This document shows, one piece after another, positions 35,747-43,569 of a stretch of 64,000 nt of DNA; the first letter of the stretch is position 1; each line of letters begins with the position of its first letter. The DNA comes from Bosea sp. 685 (GTDB lineage: Bacteria; Pseudomonadota; Alphaproteobacteria; Rhizobiales; Beijerinckiaceae). The position numbers and the translations under genes are program-made. Below the pieces are notes generated by a model. That model worked only from the letters and a program-made list of their open reading frames with translations, was not told the origin of the DNA and did not search any database. The stretch covers positions 5,208,001-5,272,000 of the forward strand of contig NZ_CP134779.1 in assembly GCF_031884435.1 (NCBI RefSeq), in the 5' to 3' direction.

Positions 35747-36127
35747 TCACTGCCCGCGCATCAGGAAGGCCGTGACGGCTGCCCGGTCGGCCTCGTCGTC
35801 GAGACCCTGCGGACTCATCCAGCCGCCTTTGAACATCGCGTCGGGGTCGGCGAGATAGGCGTTCAGGCGGGCCTCGTCCCAGGTGATGCGCTTGGCGCGC
35901 GCCGCCTTGAAGGCAGGCGAGTAATCGAAGCCCTCGGCCGCGCCGATGACGCGCCCCTTCAGCCCGGCCAGATGCGGCCCGGCCATGCCCTGCTTGGCGG
36001 GATCGAGGCTGTGGCAGGATTTGCAGGGCTCGAACAAAGCCTCGCCGCGCGCCAGATCCTGCGCCGTGGCGAGGCCCCCCGAGAGCGCGAGCGCCATGGC
36101 CGCCACGATGGCCGGTGCGGGTCTCAC
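35747..36127 (-). CDS. Exported class I cytochrome c
   Basis: Periplasmic monoheme cytochrome (126 residues; about 104 after removal of the signal peptide near TAQ, residue 23). The heme motif is CKSCH (35-39); the context GMAGPHLAGLKGR is typical of cytochrome c550/c2-like proteins, and a C-terminal Met in KGGWMSPQG is the likely sixth ligand. It starts with GTG overlapping the upstream gene by 4 bases, so it is translated together with the exported propeller protein. Confidence 0.9.
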   Translation of the reverse strand: MRPAPAIVAAMALALSGGLATAQDLARGEALFEPCKSCHSLDPAKQGMAGPHLAGLKGRVIGAAEGFDYSPAFKAARAKRITWDEARLNAYLADPDAMFKGGWMSPQGLDDEADRAAVTAFLMRGQ

Positions 36128-37128
36128 GCCTGCTTCACCGTCTGGATGCGCACGAGGCGGTCATTGCCGCTCTCGCCACCCCAGGCCTCGCCGGAGCGGC
36201 CATCCATCTGGCGGACATTGGCGCCGGCCTTGTCGCTCGGGAAGCTGCTGAAAGCCTCGGTGACCGGATCGAAATGCACGATGGCATTGGCGCTGAAATC
36301 GGTCAGCCAGACCTTGTCGGCATCGTCGACATAAACCGAATAGGTGCGCGGCTTGTCGCCCGGCAGTTTCCAGGTCTTCCAGCTCTTGCTCAGCGTGTCA
36401 TAGGCCGAGACATTGCCGGAATTCCATTCGCTGACCCAGACCCGGTTCTTCGAATCCGACCAGACGCGGCGCGCACCCTGTCCGGGCGTCGGCGGCTCGA
36501 CCACCGTAACCTGGGCCGTGCCGGTGTCGATCCTGGCGATGTGGTTGCCGGCGAGCGAGGCGTACCAGACCTCGCCCGAGGGCGTCAGAGTGATGCCGTA
36601 GGCGCCCGGCCCCCGCGGTGCGTCCCAGACCTCCATCTTGCGCGTCTTCGGATCGAAGCGGCCGATGATGCCGTTTTGGCCGGTGAACCAGAGGATGCCG
36701 CTCTTGTCGAAGACGCCGGTGTTGAGATTGGCCCGCGCCCTGCCTTCCGGCAGCTTGAAAAGCTCGACCTCGTGGGTCTTGTCGTCGACGCGGGCGATGG
36801 CGTTCTGGCCGCCCTCCGTCACCCAGGCCGCACCATCGGGCCCGCGGATGACGCCATGGGGCGCCGCGCCCCGGCCAAGCTCGACCACCTTGAGTTGGCC
36901 GGAGCGCGGATCGAAACGCCCGAGCGTGCCGTTGCGCTGGCCGCAGACCCAGAGCGTGCCGTCGCCGGCATCGGTGACGTCGCGGGAGCCCTTGATCGCG
37001 GGAATGTCGAAATAGCTGACGGCGAATTTCGTCCCGGTCGTCTCGGCTGCGATCGCGGCGGTCCGGCCGATCAAGGCAGGGGCTGCAAGCCCGGCGAGGC
37101 CGAGCTGGAGAAAGGAACGGCGCAGCAT
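36124..37128 (-). CDS. Exported beta-propeller protein, virginiamycin B lyase-like (Vgb/SMP-30 type)
   Basis: Protein of 334 residues with a Tat-like signal (LRRSFLQLGLAGLAAP, residues 2-17) and about seven propeller repeats of the Vgb type, each with patterns such as DGTLWVCGQRNGTLGRFDP, GAAWVTEGGQNAIARVD or GEVWYASLAGNHIARID. Known Vgb lyases act on streptogramin B in the cytosol. An exported protein coupled to a cytochrome c gene is unlikely to be a resistance enzyme. A periplasmic dehydrogenase, lyase or scaffold feeding electrons to the cytochrome is a guess. Confidence 0.8.
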   Translation of the reverse strand: MLRRSFLQLGLAGLAAPALIGRTAAIAAETTGTKFAVSYFDIPAIKGSRDVTDAGDGTLWVCGQRNGTLGRFDPRSGQLKVVELGRGAAPHGVIRGPDGAAWVTEGGQNAIARVDDKTHEVELFKLPEGRARANLNTGVFDKSGILWFTGQNGIIGRFDPKTRKMEVWDAPRGPGAYGITLTPSGEVWYASLAGNHIARIDTGTAQVTVVEPPTPGQGARRVWSDSKNRVWVSEWNSGNVSAYDTLSKSWKTWKLPGDKPRTYSVYVDDADKVWLTDFSANAIVHFDPVTEAFSSFPSDKAGANVRQMDGRSGEAWGGESGNDRLVRIQTVKQA

Positions 37129-37156
37129 GGAGCGTCTCCTTCGTCAGGCAGAGGCT

Positions 37157-37360
37157 GGAGCAATTTCCGATCCATTCGGATCGTTCAATTGCTCTAGGTT
37201 ATTGTTTTAACGCGTTTTCTTCACGCGAACCGGTACCCACTTCGCTCGAAAACGCTCTGGAGCAACGCCCGACCCCGTTGGATCGTTCGATGGCTCCAAT
37301 CTTTTATTTCAGCGCGTTTTCTTGACGCGAACCGCTATCCACTTCGCTCGAAAACGCTCT
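37157..37360. repeat. Two tandem composite palindromic repeats, family B
   Basis: The gap 37129-37432 holds two back-to-back composite units (37157-37258 and 37257-37360). Each has a GGAGCAA...GCTC(C/T) hairpin followed by a core of the form CGCGTTTTCTTCACGCGAACC...ACTTCGCTCGAAAACGCTC. No gene was seen in the gap. Confidence 0.85.
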
Positions 37361-37432
37361 GGGATCGCGCTTGGCTTCTTGAGTAAACCGACAAGATGGT
37401 GAAACCGGGACAGTGCCCAGCGCGCCGCCGCT

Positions 37433-37963
37433 TCAGCGGATCAGCTTCGCCGCCGCGCGGAACTGCGGATGGGCCGCGGTCCTGAGCCATTCGAACACCA
37501 CCATCTCGGTGGTGACGATCTCAGCGCCATGGCGCGCCATGCGCGCGATCGCGACCTCCTTGGATTCAGGCGCGCGCGAGCCGACCGCATCCTGCACCAC
37601 GGCGACGCGGCGGCGATGCTCGAGCAGGCTCAGCACGGTCTGGCCGACGCAGACATGCGCCTCGCAGCCGCAGATAACGAGCTGCATGTCGCCGGCAAGC
37701 GCCTCGAGAAAAGCGGGCTCCGCGCAGGAATCGAAGCTCATCTTGGCGATCACGGGGCCGGCGCCCGAAAGCTCCGGCACTGTGCCGCCGAGCCCAGCCG
37801 GATTCTGCTCGGTCATCAGCACCGGCACCGCGAGCAGCCCGGCAACATCGACCAGGCGCCTGGCATTCGCGACCAGGCGCGCACCGTCATGGATCGCCGG
37901 CATCAGGCGCGCCTGGAAATCGATGACGACGAGGATGGCGTCGGTGGCAGAAAGCAGGGTCAT
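37433..37963 (-). CDS. Isochorismatase-family cysteine hydrolase
   Basis: Cytosolic hydrolase (176 residues) of the isochorismatase-like fold. The catalytic triad is visible: D15 in VVIDFQ, K74 in VIAKMSF and C105 in GCEAHVCV. The family includes nicotinamidases, N-carbamoylsarcosine amidases and YcaC-like enzymes; the short length and lack of a metal-binding DxHxxH motif argue against nicotinamidase. It is a single gene between family B repeats. Confidence 0.88.
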   Translation of the reverse strand: MTLLSATDAILVVIDFQARLMPAIHDGARLVANARRLVDVAGLLAVPVLMTEQNPAGLGGTVPELSGAGPVIAKMSFDSCAEPAFLEALAGDMQLVICGCEAHVCVGQTVLSLLEHRRRVAVVQDAVGSRAPESKEVAIARMARHGAEIVTTEMVVFEWLRTAAHPQFRAAAKLIR

Positions 37964-38022
37964 GATCGCGTCTTTCTAGCATGGTCTGGTCCAGGAGCGC
38001 AGCGGCGTGCCGCCGCCATGCG

Positions 38023-38125
38023 AGAGCGGTTTCCGATCCAATTGGATCGTTCAATTGCTCGCGTCCTTTGCCCCAACGCGTTTTCTTCGCGCGAACCGGT
38101 GCCCATTTCGCTCGAAAACGCTCTA
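38023..38125. repeat. Composite palindromic repeat, family B
   Basis: A hairpin (GAGCGGTTTCCGATCC...GGATCGTTCAATTGCTC) at 38023-38060 is followed by the core at 38075-38125 (CGCGTTTTCTTCGCGCGAACC...CTCGAAAACGCTCTA). It lies between the divergent isochorismatase and VOC genes. Confidence 0.83.
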
Positions 38126-38167
38126 AGGTCGCGGCCACGCCAAAACCAGAAAAGGAGAGGACACGCC

Positions 38168-38572
38168 ATGCCCCAGATGATCTTCGTCAACCTGCCCGTG
38201 AAAGATCTCGGCGCCTCGGTCGCCTTCTTCACCGCGCTCGGCTTCTCGTTCAACCCGCAATTCACCGACGAGACCGCGACCTGCATGGTGATCAGCGACA
38301 CCATCTTCGCGATGCTGCTGACCCATGAGAAATTCCTCAGCTTCTCGCCCAGGCCAATCGCCGATACGAGCCAGGCGGTCGAGGTGCTGACCTGCCTCTC
38401 CCGCGACAGCCGGGCTGATGTCGATGCCATGGTCAAGGCGGCGCTGGCTGCCGGCGGCACGACCTATAAGGAGCCGCAGGATTACGGCTTCATGTATGGC
38501 CACGGCTTCCAGGACCTCGACGGCCATGTCTGGGAGCTGATGTGGATGGACCCCGCCGCCGTGCAGGGGTGA
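38168..38572 (+). CDS. VOC-family (glyoxalase/bleomycin resistance) protein
   Basis: Protein of 134 residues with the paired beta-alpha-beta-beta-beta pattern of the vicinal-oxygen-chelate fold: MIFVNLPVKDLGASVAFFTALGF at the start, and DLDGHVWELMWMDP at the end, which supplies the usual metal-binding Glu. It resembles PhnB/YaeR-like extradiol-dioxygenase-fold proteins of unknown substrate. ATG 38168 follows GGAGAGGAC, a clear ribosome site. Confidence 0.85.
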   Translation: MPQMIFVNLPVKDLGASVAFFTALGFSFNPQFTDETATCMVISDTIFAMLLTHEKFLSFSPRPIADTSQAVEVLTCLSRDSRADVDAMVKAALAAGGTTYKEPQDYGFMYGHGFQDLDGHVWELMWMDPAAVQG

Positions 38573-38586
38573 AACCTGACACGCTC

Positions 38587-38678
38587 GAGATGCTCGGGCT
38601 TGACCCGAGCATGACGAGACCGGCCTCTTCCTTCACAAGCTTCCCGGGCCGCGCTTTGCACGGCCTGGGAATGACGCC
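38587..38678. repeat. Palindromic repeat with hairpins, family A variant
   Basis: A hairpin GCTCGGGCTTGACCCGAGC is followed by CTTCCCGGGCC...GGCCTGGGAATGAC arms. It lies between the convergent VOC and alpha/beta-hydrolase stops. Confidence 0.6.
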
Positions 38679-38683
38679 TTTCG

Positions 38684-39766
38684 TCAGTTCCCGCCGGCCG
38701 CACGCTTGGGCACGCCGGCGAGCCAGATGCCCATCTCCCTGGCCCAGAACGTCGCGAGCCCCGTCGTGCCGTGGCCACGGGTATCCTCGCTCGCCGGGAT
38801 CAGCAGCAGCCTGCCATTGGCGAGGCGCTTCAACTCGCGCTCCATGATGCCGGTCTCGGGCGGGTTGCGCTCGTCATCGGCGGAGTTGATCGCCAGCAGC
38901 GGCGCCTTGATCGCGCCCAGGCCCTGGGAGGCGTCGTAGTCGCGCGAGGAATCCCACTGGTAGAGGAAGTCGTTGGCATCGGCGCTGAAGGCGGCCTTCA
39001 AGCGCTCGTCGAGCAGCGCATCGGCGGCCTCACGCGTCGGCGCCAGCTTCTGATAGGCGAGCGTGCCGCCGCTGGTGGCAATGCCGAAGAAGACATTGGC
39101 CGTGCGGAAAGCCGGTGGCTGCGCTGTGTAGTCGCCGCCCTTCCACTCCGGATCGTTGCGGACGGCGTCAATGATCATGCGCCGCATCATCCAGTTGCGG
39201 CTCGACATCGGCGTCGGCTGCGAGGCCATCGGCACCAGCGCGTCCATGAAATCGGGATGCCTGACGCCCCAGAGCCAGACATGCATGCCGCCCATCGAAT
39301 TGCCGAGCACGAGCCGGACATGGCGCAGCCCCAGCCCCTCGCTGACCAGCTTGTGCTGGGCTGCGACCATGTCCTCGTAATTATAGCGCGGGAACTTCGC
39401 CTTCAGCCCGTCGGAGGGCTTGGAGGAAGCCCCGGCGCCGATCGAATCCGGCAGGACGATGAAGTATTTCGCCGCATCGAGCGGCTGGCCCGGGCCGAAT
39501 AATTCGCCCGCGAAGGCCGGCGTCAGCAGGCTCGCCGCCGATCCCGCCGTGCCGTGCAGGATCACCACCGGCTCGCCTGCCGGGTCGCCGATGGTGGCGT
39601 AGCCGAGCTTCAGTTCGGCCAATGTCTCGCCGCTCTGGAAGCGGAAATCCTTGGCCACCCAGACGCCGCGCTTGGGCGCGGGATAGTCGGCGGCCGAGGC
39701 CGCCATCGCGACGATGGACAGGATGAAGGCCGCAGCCGCACGGCGCGGCCAGCTTACGATGGTCAT
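38684..39766 (-). CDS. Exported alpha/beta-hydrolase, homoserine acetyltransferase-like
   Basis: Protein of 360 residues with a signal peptide (cleavage near ASA-ADY, residue 26) and an alpha/beta-hydrolase fold like MetX: VVILHGTAGS (oxyanion region), nucleophile S157 in GNSMGGMH, acid in NSADDERNPPE (about 300) and His in TRGHGTTG (about 338). Export and context argue against methionine synthesis; it is more likely a periplasmic esterase. I use ATG 39766; the frame runs on upstream without conservation. Confidence 0.85.
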   Translation of the reverse strand: MTIVSWPRRAAAAFILSIVAMAASAADYPAPKRGVWVAKDFRFQSGETLAELKLGYATIGDPAGEPVVILHGTAGSAASLLTPAFAGELFGPGQPLDAAKYFIVLPDSIGAGASSKPSDGLKAKFPRYNYEDMVAAQHKLVSEGLGLRHVRLVLGNSMGGMHVWLWGVRHPDFMDALVPMASQPTPMSSRNWMMRRMIIDAVRNDPEWKGGDYTAQPPAFRTANVFFGIATSGGTLAYQKLAPTREAADALLDERLKAAFSADANDFLYQWDSSRDYDASQGLGAIKAPLLAINSADDERNPPETGIMERELKRLANGRLLLIPASEDTRGHGTTGLATFWAREMGIWLAGVPKRAAGGN

Positions 39767-40160
39767 GATGGTGGCACCTTCGTTGTCGCCGCCACGACTT
39801 GCCGCCGGGCGATCCTCCCATAAATGAAGGATCGCGCCGAACAGGGCACGAGGCAAGAGAGGCGGGCCAGATCCGCTTCCTTCTCCCCTCGCGGGAGAAG
39901 GTGGCGCGCAGCGCCGGATGAGGGGGCGCCGTGCCCTGTCCGGTTGGCGTCGTGTTCGGCTAGATGGAACGCTCACAGCGCCCCCTCATCCGTCTCGGCT
40001 GCGCCGATCCACCTTCCCCCGCTAGGGGGGAAGGGAAACGCGCGAAATCCCCGCCGGCGTTTCCGCTGCGGAGAGAGAGTGGCGGGGCGCCACGAGGCGC
40101 GTACTGGTAGGGGTCCGCATCCGTTGAGCCAGGATGCGGTGCGGAGGGATTGAGCCGTCC
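39767..40160. repeat. Intergenic region with family C modules (39883-39932 and 39990-40040)
   Basis: The 394-base gap holds two copies of the outer module seen inside cobN. One has the CTTCTCCCCTCGCGGGAGAAGG hairpin core joined to GCGCGCAGCGCCGGATGAGGG; the other is CCCCTCATCCG...CACCTTCCCCC...GGGGGGAAGGG. Together they form an inverted pair. No gene was seen. Confidence 0.7.
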
Positions 40161-40367
40161 TCAGCCGCGCTTGACAGCTGTCTCGGCGATCTCGTGGTGA
40201 CCGATGGCGCGTTCGAGGCCGTCGGGCCCACGCACGCGATACTGCTCTTCCTTGTTGTCGCGCGGCGGCATCACGCGCAGGATCTCGTAGAGGCCGAGCC
40301 TGGCCTGATTGGCGAAACCCGGTTCGAGATTGACCAGATCACCCGGCTTATATGGCTGACTGGCCAT
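40161..40367 (-). CDS. Small conserved protein, function unknown
   Basis: A 68-residue soluble protein (FKPGDLVNLEP-like start, PYKPGDLVNLEPGFANQ, then LYEILRVMPPRDNKEEQYRV). The pattern resembles short KOW/SH3-like proteins common in Hyphomicrobiales. No function is known to me. ATG 40367 is preceded by GGGGGATGATG. Confidence 0.7.
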   Translation of the reverse strand: MASQPYKPGDLVNLEPGFANQARLGLYEILRVMPPRDNKEEQYRVRGPDGLERAIGHHEIAETAVKRG

Positions 40368-40420
40368 GTCATCATCCCCCGTGAGACGGATTGAGGCGTT
40401 GGAACAGGTTGCGCCGCGGC

Positions 40421-40473
40421 TAGAGCATTTTCGAGCGAAGTGGACGCCGGTTCGCGTGAAGGAAATGCTCTAG
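40421..40473. repeat. Palindromic repeat, family B core
   Basis: TAGAGCATTT and AAATGCTCTA arms around GAGCGAAGTGG and CCGGTTCGCGTGAAG. Its right-hand CTA is, on the minus strand, the TAG stop of the DUF1488 gene. Confidence 0.85.
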
Positions 40474-40733
40474 AAATCGGCGGGAGTCAGGCGGTGATAG
40501 CTGGCCCGGTGCCGCGCATAGGCGTTCGAGGCCGCCTTCAGGATCGTGTCCCGGTTCCGATCGAAGACATCGAGCACCTGCGCCTGACTGTCATCGATGC
40601 CGGAACCCAGCTTGCGCAGGGCGTCCATCTCGATCTGGAAGGTGATCTCCAGCGAGGCATCCGAGCCCCAGAAGCTGACGCAGGAACGCCCTGCGTCGAA
40701 ACTCCGGACCGGATTGGGAAAATTCAGCGCCAT
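40470..40733 (-). CDS. DUF1488 family protein
   Basis: An 87-residue protein (MALNFPNPVRSFDAGRSCVSFWG, then EITFQIEMDAL) of the DUF1488 family, with unknown function, common in alphaproteobacteria. The frame extends 47 codons upstream, but ATG 40733 matches the family start. The stop codon is provided by the adjoining family B repeat. Confidence 0.85.
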   Translation of the reverse strand: MALNFPNPVRSFDAGRSCVSFWGSDASLEITFQIEMDALRKLGSGIDDSQAQVLDVFDRNRDTILKAASNAYARHRASYHRLTPADF

Positions 40734-40874
40734 GGTCGGCCTGCTTTCTTGCGGTTGCGCTTCACGGCCAACACCGGCGCCCGGACCTGCCCGGCCAAGA
40801 GCCAGCGGAACAGCGGAGCCAGAGCACATGCCGTCGGCTCCCGAGGGGCTCAAGCAAGCTGATCGTTTTCTCAA

Positions 40875-40930
40875 GGACGGTCAGGCCAAAACAAATCAAC
40901 CGCAAGGCGGCTTGTTTTCGACGACCGTCC
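40875..40930. other. Long hairpin with three paired stems
   Basis: GGACGGTC / GACCGTCC (40875-40882 and 40923-40930), AAAACAA / TTGTTTT (40888-40894 and 40912-40918), and CCGC / GCGG around an AAG loop (40900-40910). It lies 142 bases upstream of the DUF1488 start. It could be a small RNA, a terminator or a relic of a repeat; read left to right the TTTT lies inside the stem. Confidence 0.6.
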
Positions 40931-40983
40931 TCCGGACATGGGGAAGGCAGCCGCGCATTGTAAGGGCGGCGCGATAATAAGGC

Positions 40984-41057
40984 CTGGACCTCGCGAGTTA
41001 GATTTGGACCTCGCGAACAAGATTTGGCCTCGCAAAAATAAGATTTGAGCCTCGCGG
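40984..41057. repeat. Degenerate tandem repeat of about 20 bases, 3.5 copies
   Basis: The unit (T)GGACCTCGCGANNNAGATTT occurs in diverging copies starting near 40985, 41005, 41026 and 41048. The copies keep CCTCGC and AGATTTG best. Confidence 0.65.
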
Positions 41058-41078
41058 GGCTGGCCGGTCGATATGCGA

Positions 41079-41106
41079 CAGCTCTTCGGCGTCAGCTCTT
41101 CGGCGT
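41079..41106. repeat. Perfect 14-base tandem duplication
   Basis: CAGCTCTTCGGCGT occurs twice in a row (41079-41092 and 41093-41106). Confidence 0.8.
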
Positions 41107-41219
41107 CCTGCCCTGCCTGCCGAAGGATCCGGCAAACATCGGCAAGGATCGGTCTATCGGCCCGCGCCCGCCCTGCCGCATGGTCTCCCTCACCCCAGGC
41201 CGAGCCGAGCGAGGATGCG

Positions 41220-41600
41220 ATGGCGCTCCACCGGAGACATTTCGCCAAGGCGACGCTCGTCGCGATCCTGCTCGCCATGATGGCGCATGCCTCGGCAGCC
41301 CCAGCCCTTCAGGAACCAGATATGACAACCACCGAGCAAACCAACGCCGCGGCGCGCGAGACGGCGCCGCACCCTTATGTCGGAATGTGGGTGACGGCCG
41401 ACGGCCATATCCGGCACGACTTGCTGCCGAATGGCCGTTATGACGAGGCCAGGGGCAATCGCAAGAGCGCCTATCGCGGGCGCTACAGCATCACCGGCGA
41501 CCATATCGACTATGTCGACGACACCGGCTTCACCGCCGATGGCGATTTCGTCGACGGCGTGCTGTATCATGCGGGGATGGTGCTGCGGCGGGAATGCTGA
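41220..41600 (+). CDS. Exported Atu4866-family protein
   Basis: A 126-residue protein with a signal peptide (ATLVAILLAMMAHASAAPA, about residues 11-29) and the Atu4866 domain: YVGMWVTADGHIRHDLLP, GNRKSAYRGRYSITGDHIDY and DDTGFTADGDF. The family is a small lipocalin-like beta barrel of unknown function. ATG 41220 is preceded by GCGAGGATGC; the frame is open further upstream without conservation. Confidence 0.82.
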   Translation: MALHRRHFAKATLVAILLAMMAHASAAPALQEPDMTTTEQTNAAARETAPHPYVGMWVTADGHIRHDLLPNGRYDEARGNRKSAYRGRYSITGDHIDYVDDTGFTADGDFVDGVLYHAGMVLRREC

Positions 41601-41642
41601 GGCAGCAGGATTTTGATTTGGCACCAACTTGGATTTGGCGTC

Positions 41643-41750
41643 GGCTTGTCCCGAAAACCGGTTCCCACTTTCGGGCCGATGCTCCAGTTCTTTCTTCTGA
41701 CGCGTTTTCTTCATGCGAACCGGCATCCACTTCGCTCGAAAACGCTCTAG
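41643..41750. repeat. Palindromic repeats: accessory element plus family B core
   Basis: 41643-41683 carries CCCGAAAACCGGTTCCCACTTTCGGG, a different palindrome. 41699-41750 is a family B core ending CTCGAAAACGCTCTA. They fill the gap between the Atu4866-like gene and the efflux pump gene. Confidence 0.8.
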
Positions 41751-41861
41751 CAGGACTGGCCGGTCCGCTATGCAGCGGCGGCACGTCCCGCCTCTGGCGC
41801 ATGGCATGCCCCGGCCTTACAAGTCTGCCATTCTCCCAACGCACGGGCAGGCCGAGTAACC

Positions 41862-43355
41862 ATGGACAAACGGGTCGAGACGGCGGCGCATCCAGCGCCC
41901 CTTACCCATGAGGATATTCGCAGCATCCTGTTTGGCATCATGCTCGCCATGTTGCTGGCGGCGCTGGACCAGACCATCGTCGCAACCGCGATGCCGACGA
42001 TCGGGCGCGAGCTCAACGACGTCACGCATCTGCCCTGGATTGTGACGGCCTATCTGCTCGCCTCGACCGCGGTCACGCCGCTCTACGGCAAGCTCGCCGA
42101 TATCCATGGCCGGCGGGTGACGCTGCTCTCGGGCATCGTTGTCTTCGTCTTCGGCTCAGTCGCTTGCGCGCTGGCACCCAATCTCTGGCTCCTGGTGGTG
42201 GCGCGCTTCGTCCAGGGGCTGGGCGGCGGCGGGCTGATCGCCCTGGCGCAGACCATCATCGCCGACATGGTGCCGCCCAAGGAACGCGGCAAATACCAGG
42301 TCTATTTCGCCGCCGTCTTCATGGCCTCCTCCGTGCTCGGGCCGGTGCTGGGCGGGATCATCGCCGAGGCACTGCACTGGTCGGTGATCTTCTGGATCAA
42401 CCTGCCATTGGGGTTTGCCGCCTATTGGATGACGAGCTCGGCATTGAAGCGGCTGCCACGTCATGAGCGGCCGCACAAACTGGACGTCGCCGGCGCCCTG
42501 CTGATGACCAGCGCGACGATGACGCTGCTGCTCGCGCTCTCCTGGGGCGGCACCTATTACCCCTGGAGCTCGGCCTGGATCGTCGGGCTCGTGGCCTTCT
42601 CCATCGTGTTGTGGGCCGTTTTCGCCTGGCGGCTGCGGAGTGCCGCCGAGCCGCTTATCCCGCTCGACCTCCTCGCCAATCCGGTGGTGCGGATGGGCAC
42701 GATGGCTGCGGGCTTCGGCATGGGCACCTTCATCGGCTTGACGATCTACCTGCCGCTCTATTTCGAGACGGTTGTCGGGATGAGCGCCTCGGCCTCGGGG
42801 CTCGGCCTGCTGCCGCTCACCTGCGGCACCGTGATGGGCGCGACCTTGTCGGGCCGCTCGCTGACGCGATTGACGCATTACAAGCGCGTGCCTGTGGCGG
42901 GGCTGAGCGTCGCGACATTGGGAGCGGCGCTGCTGACGATCTATGCCGGGCAGATGCCGCTCCTGCCCTTCTCGCTGACCCTGGCGGTGATTAGCCTGGG
43001 GCTCGGCACCATGCTGCCCGTGGCAACGGTCTCGATCCAGAATGCGGTGCTGCCGCATCAGCTCGGCACGGCGACCGCGATCGCGAACTTCTTCCGCCAG
43101 ATCGGCGGGGCGCTGATCGTGGCGGTGTTCGGCGCGATCGTGCTCGGCGGCGTCAGCGGAGCGGGCGTCGGGCTCTCGCCCGAGGCGCTGAAGCTGGGAA
43201 CGGTCGATCGCACAGCGATGATCGAGCTGTTCCGCTATGTTTTCGCGGCGACCTGCTTCGGCTTCGCGATGGCGCTGCTGCTGATGGTGCGGATGAAGGA
43301 ACTGCCCCTGCGCGGCAGCGCGGTGGAAGCGGCGAAGGCGGCCGGCGGCGAATAG
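41862..43355 (+). CDS. MFS efflux transporter, DHA2 (EmrB/QacA) family
   Basis: Proton-driven drug exporter of 497 residues with about 14 membrane segments. Signatures: LDQTIVATAMPTI (DHA2 motif D1, about residues 35-47), GKLADIHGRRV (motif A, about 75-85) and GPVLGGIIAE (motif C, about 163-172). ATG 41862 follows CCGAGTAACC. There is no partner membrane-fusion protein or regulator beside it, so the substrate is open. Confidence 0.92.
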   Translation: MDKRVETAAHPAPLTHEDIRSILFGIMLAMLLAALDQTIVATAMPTIGRELNDVTHLPWIVTAYLLASTAVTPLYGKLADIHGRRVTLLSGIVVFVFGSVACALAPNLWLLVVARFVQGLGGGGLIALAQTIIADMVPPKERGKYQVYFAAVFMASSVLGPVLGGIIAEALHWSVIFWINLPLGFAAYWMTSSALKRLPRHERPHKLDVAGALLMTSATMTLLLALSWGGTYYPWSSAWIVGLVAFSIVLWAVFAWRLRSAAEPLIPLDLLANPVVRMGTMAAGFGMGTFIGLTIYLPLYFETVVGMSASASGLGLLPLTCGTVMGATLSGRSLTRLTHYKRVPVAGLSVATLGAALLTIYAGQMPLLPFSLTLAVISLGLGTMLPVATVSIQNAVLPHQLGTATAIANFFRQIGGALIVAVFGAIVLGGVSGAGVGLSPEALKLGTVDRTAMIELFRYVFAATCFGFAMALLLMVRMKELPLRGSAVEAAKAAGGE

Positions 43356-43388
43356 CCGGAACAGTCGCCGCCCCCGCGCGTTCGCCAC

Positions 43389-43505
43389 TAGAGCAGGATG
43401 CGAAAAAGTGGGAACCGGTTTTTCGCATTGATCCTGCTCTAACTCTTTAGATGAGAGACGGATTCAGATTTCAGATGGGATCACTCGGTGATCCCATCTG
43501 AAATC
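43389..43505. repeat. Two hairpin repeats between the efflux pump and DUF1269 genes
   Basis: 43389-43442 is a palindrome with arms TAGAGCAGGATGCGAAAA and TTTTCGCA...TCCTGCTCTA around GTGGGAACCGGT. 43467-43505 is a perfect 18-bp inverted repeat (GATTTCAGATGGGATCAC and its complement) with a TCG loop. Either could end transcription of the pump gene. Confidence 0.82.
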
Positions 43506-43569
43506 ATCCGGCTCTAGCCCGTCGCATCGCCGCGGCGGGCTCCGTCACGCCTTCACGCAGGAGCATCCC

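Larger units (their letters stand above)
40734..41219. other. 486-base region without a gene: long hairpin and two tandem repeats
   Basis: No convincing coding frame. It holds a structured hairpin at 40875-40930 and two direct-repeat arrays at 40984-41057 and 41079-41106, each listed separately. It may contain the promoters of the divergent DUF1488 and Atu4866-like genes. Confidence 0.5.

Noticed and set aside
36124-37128. Streptogramin (virginiamycin B) resistance gene
   Set aside because: The protein is exported and tied to a cytochrome c, while known Vgb lyases are cytosolic; similarity is to the propeller fold only.
38684-39766. metX homoserine O-acetyltransferase
   Set aside because: It has the catalytic triad but also a signal peptide, and no methionine genes nearby; called an alpha/beta-hydrolase.
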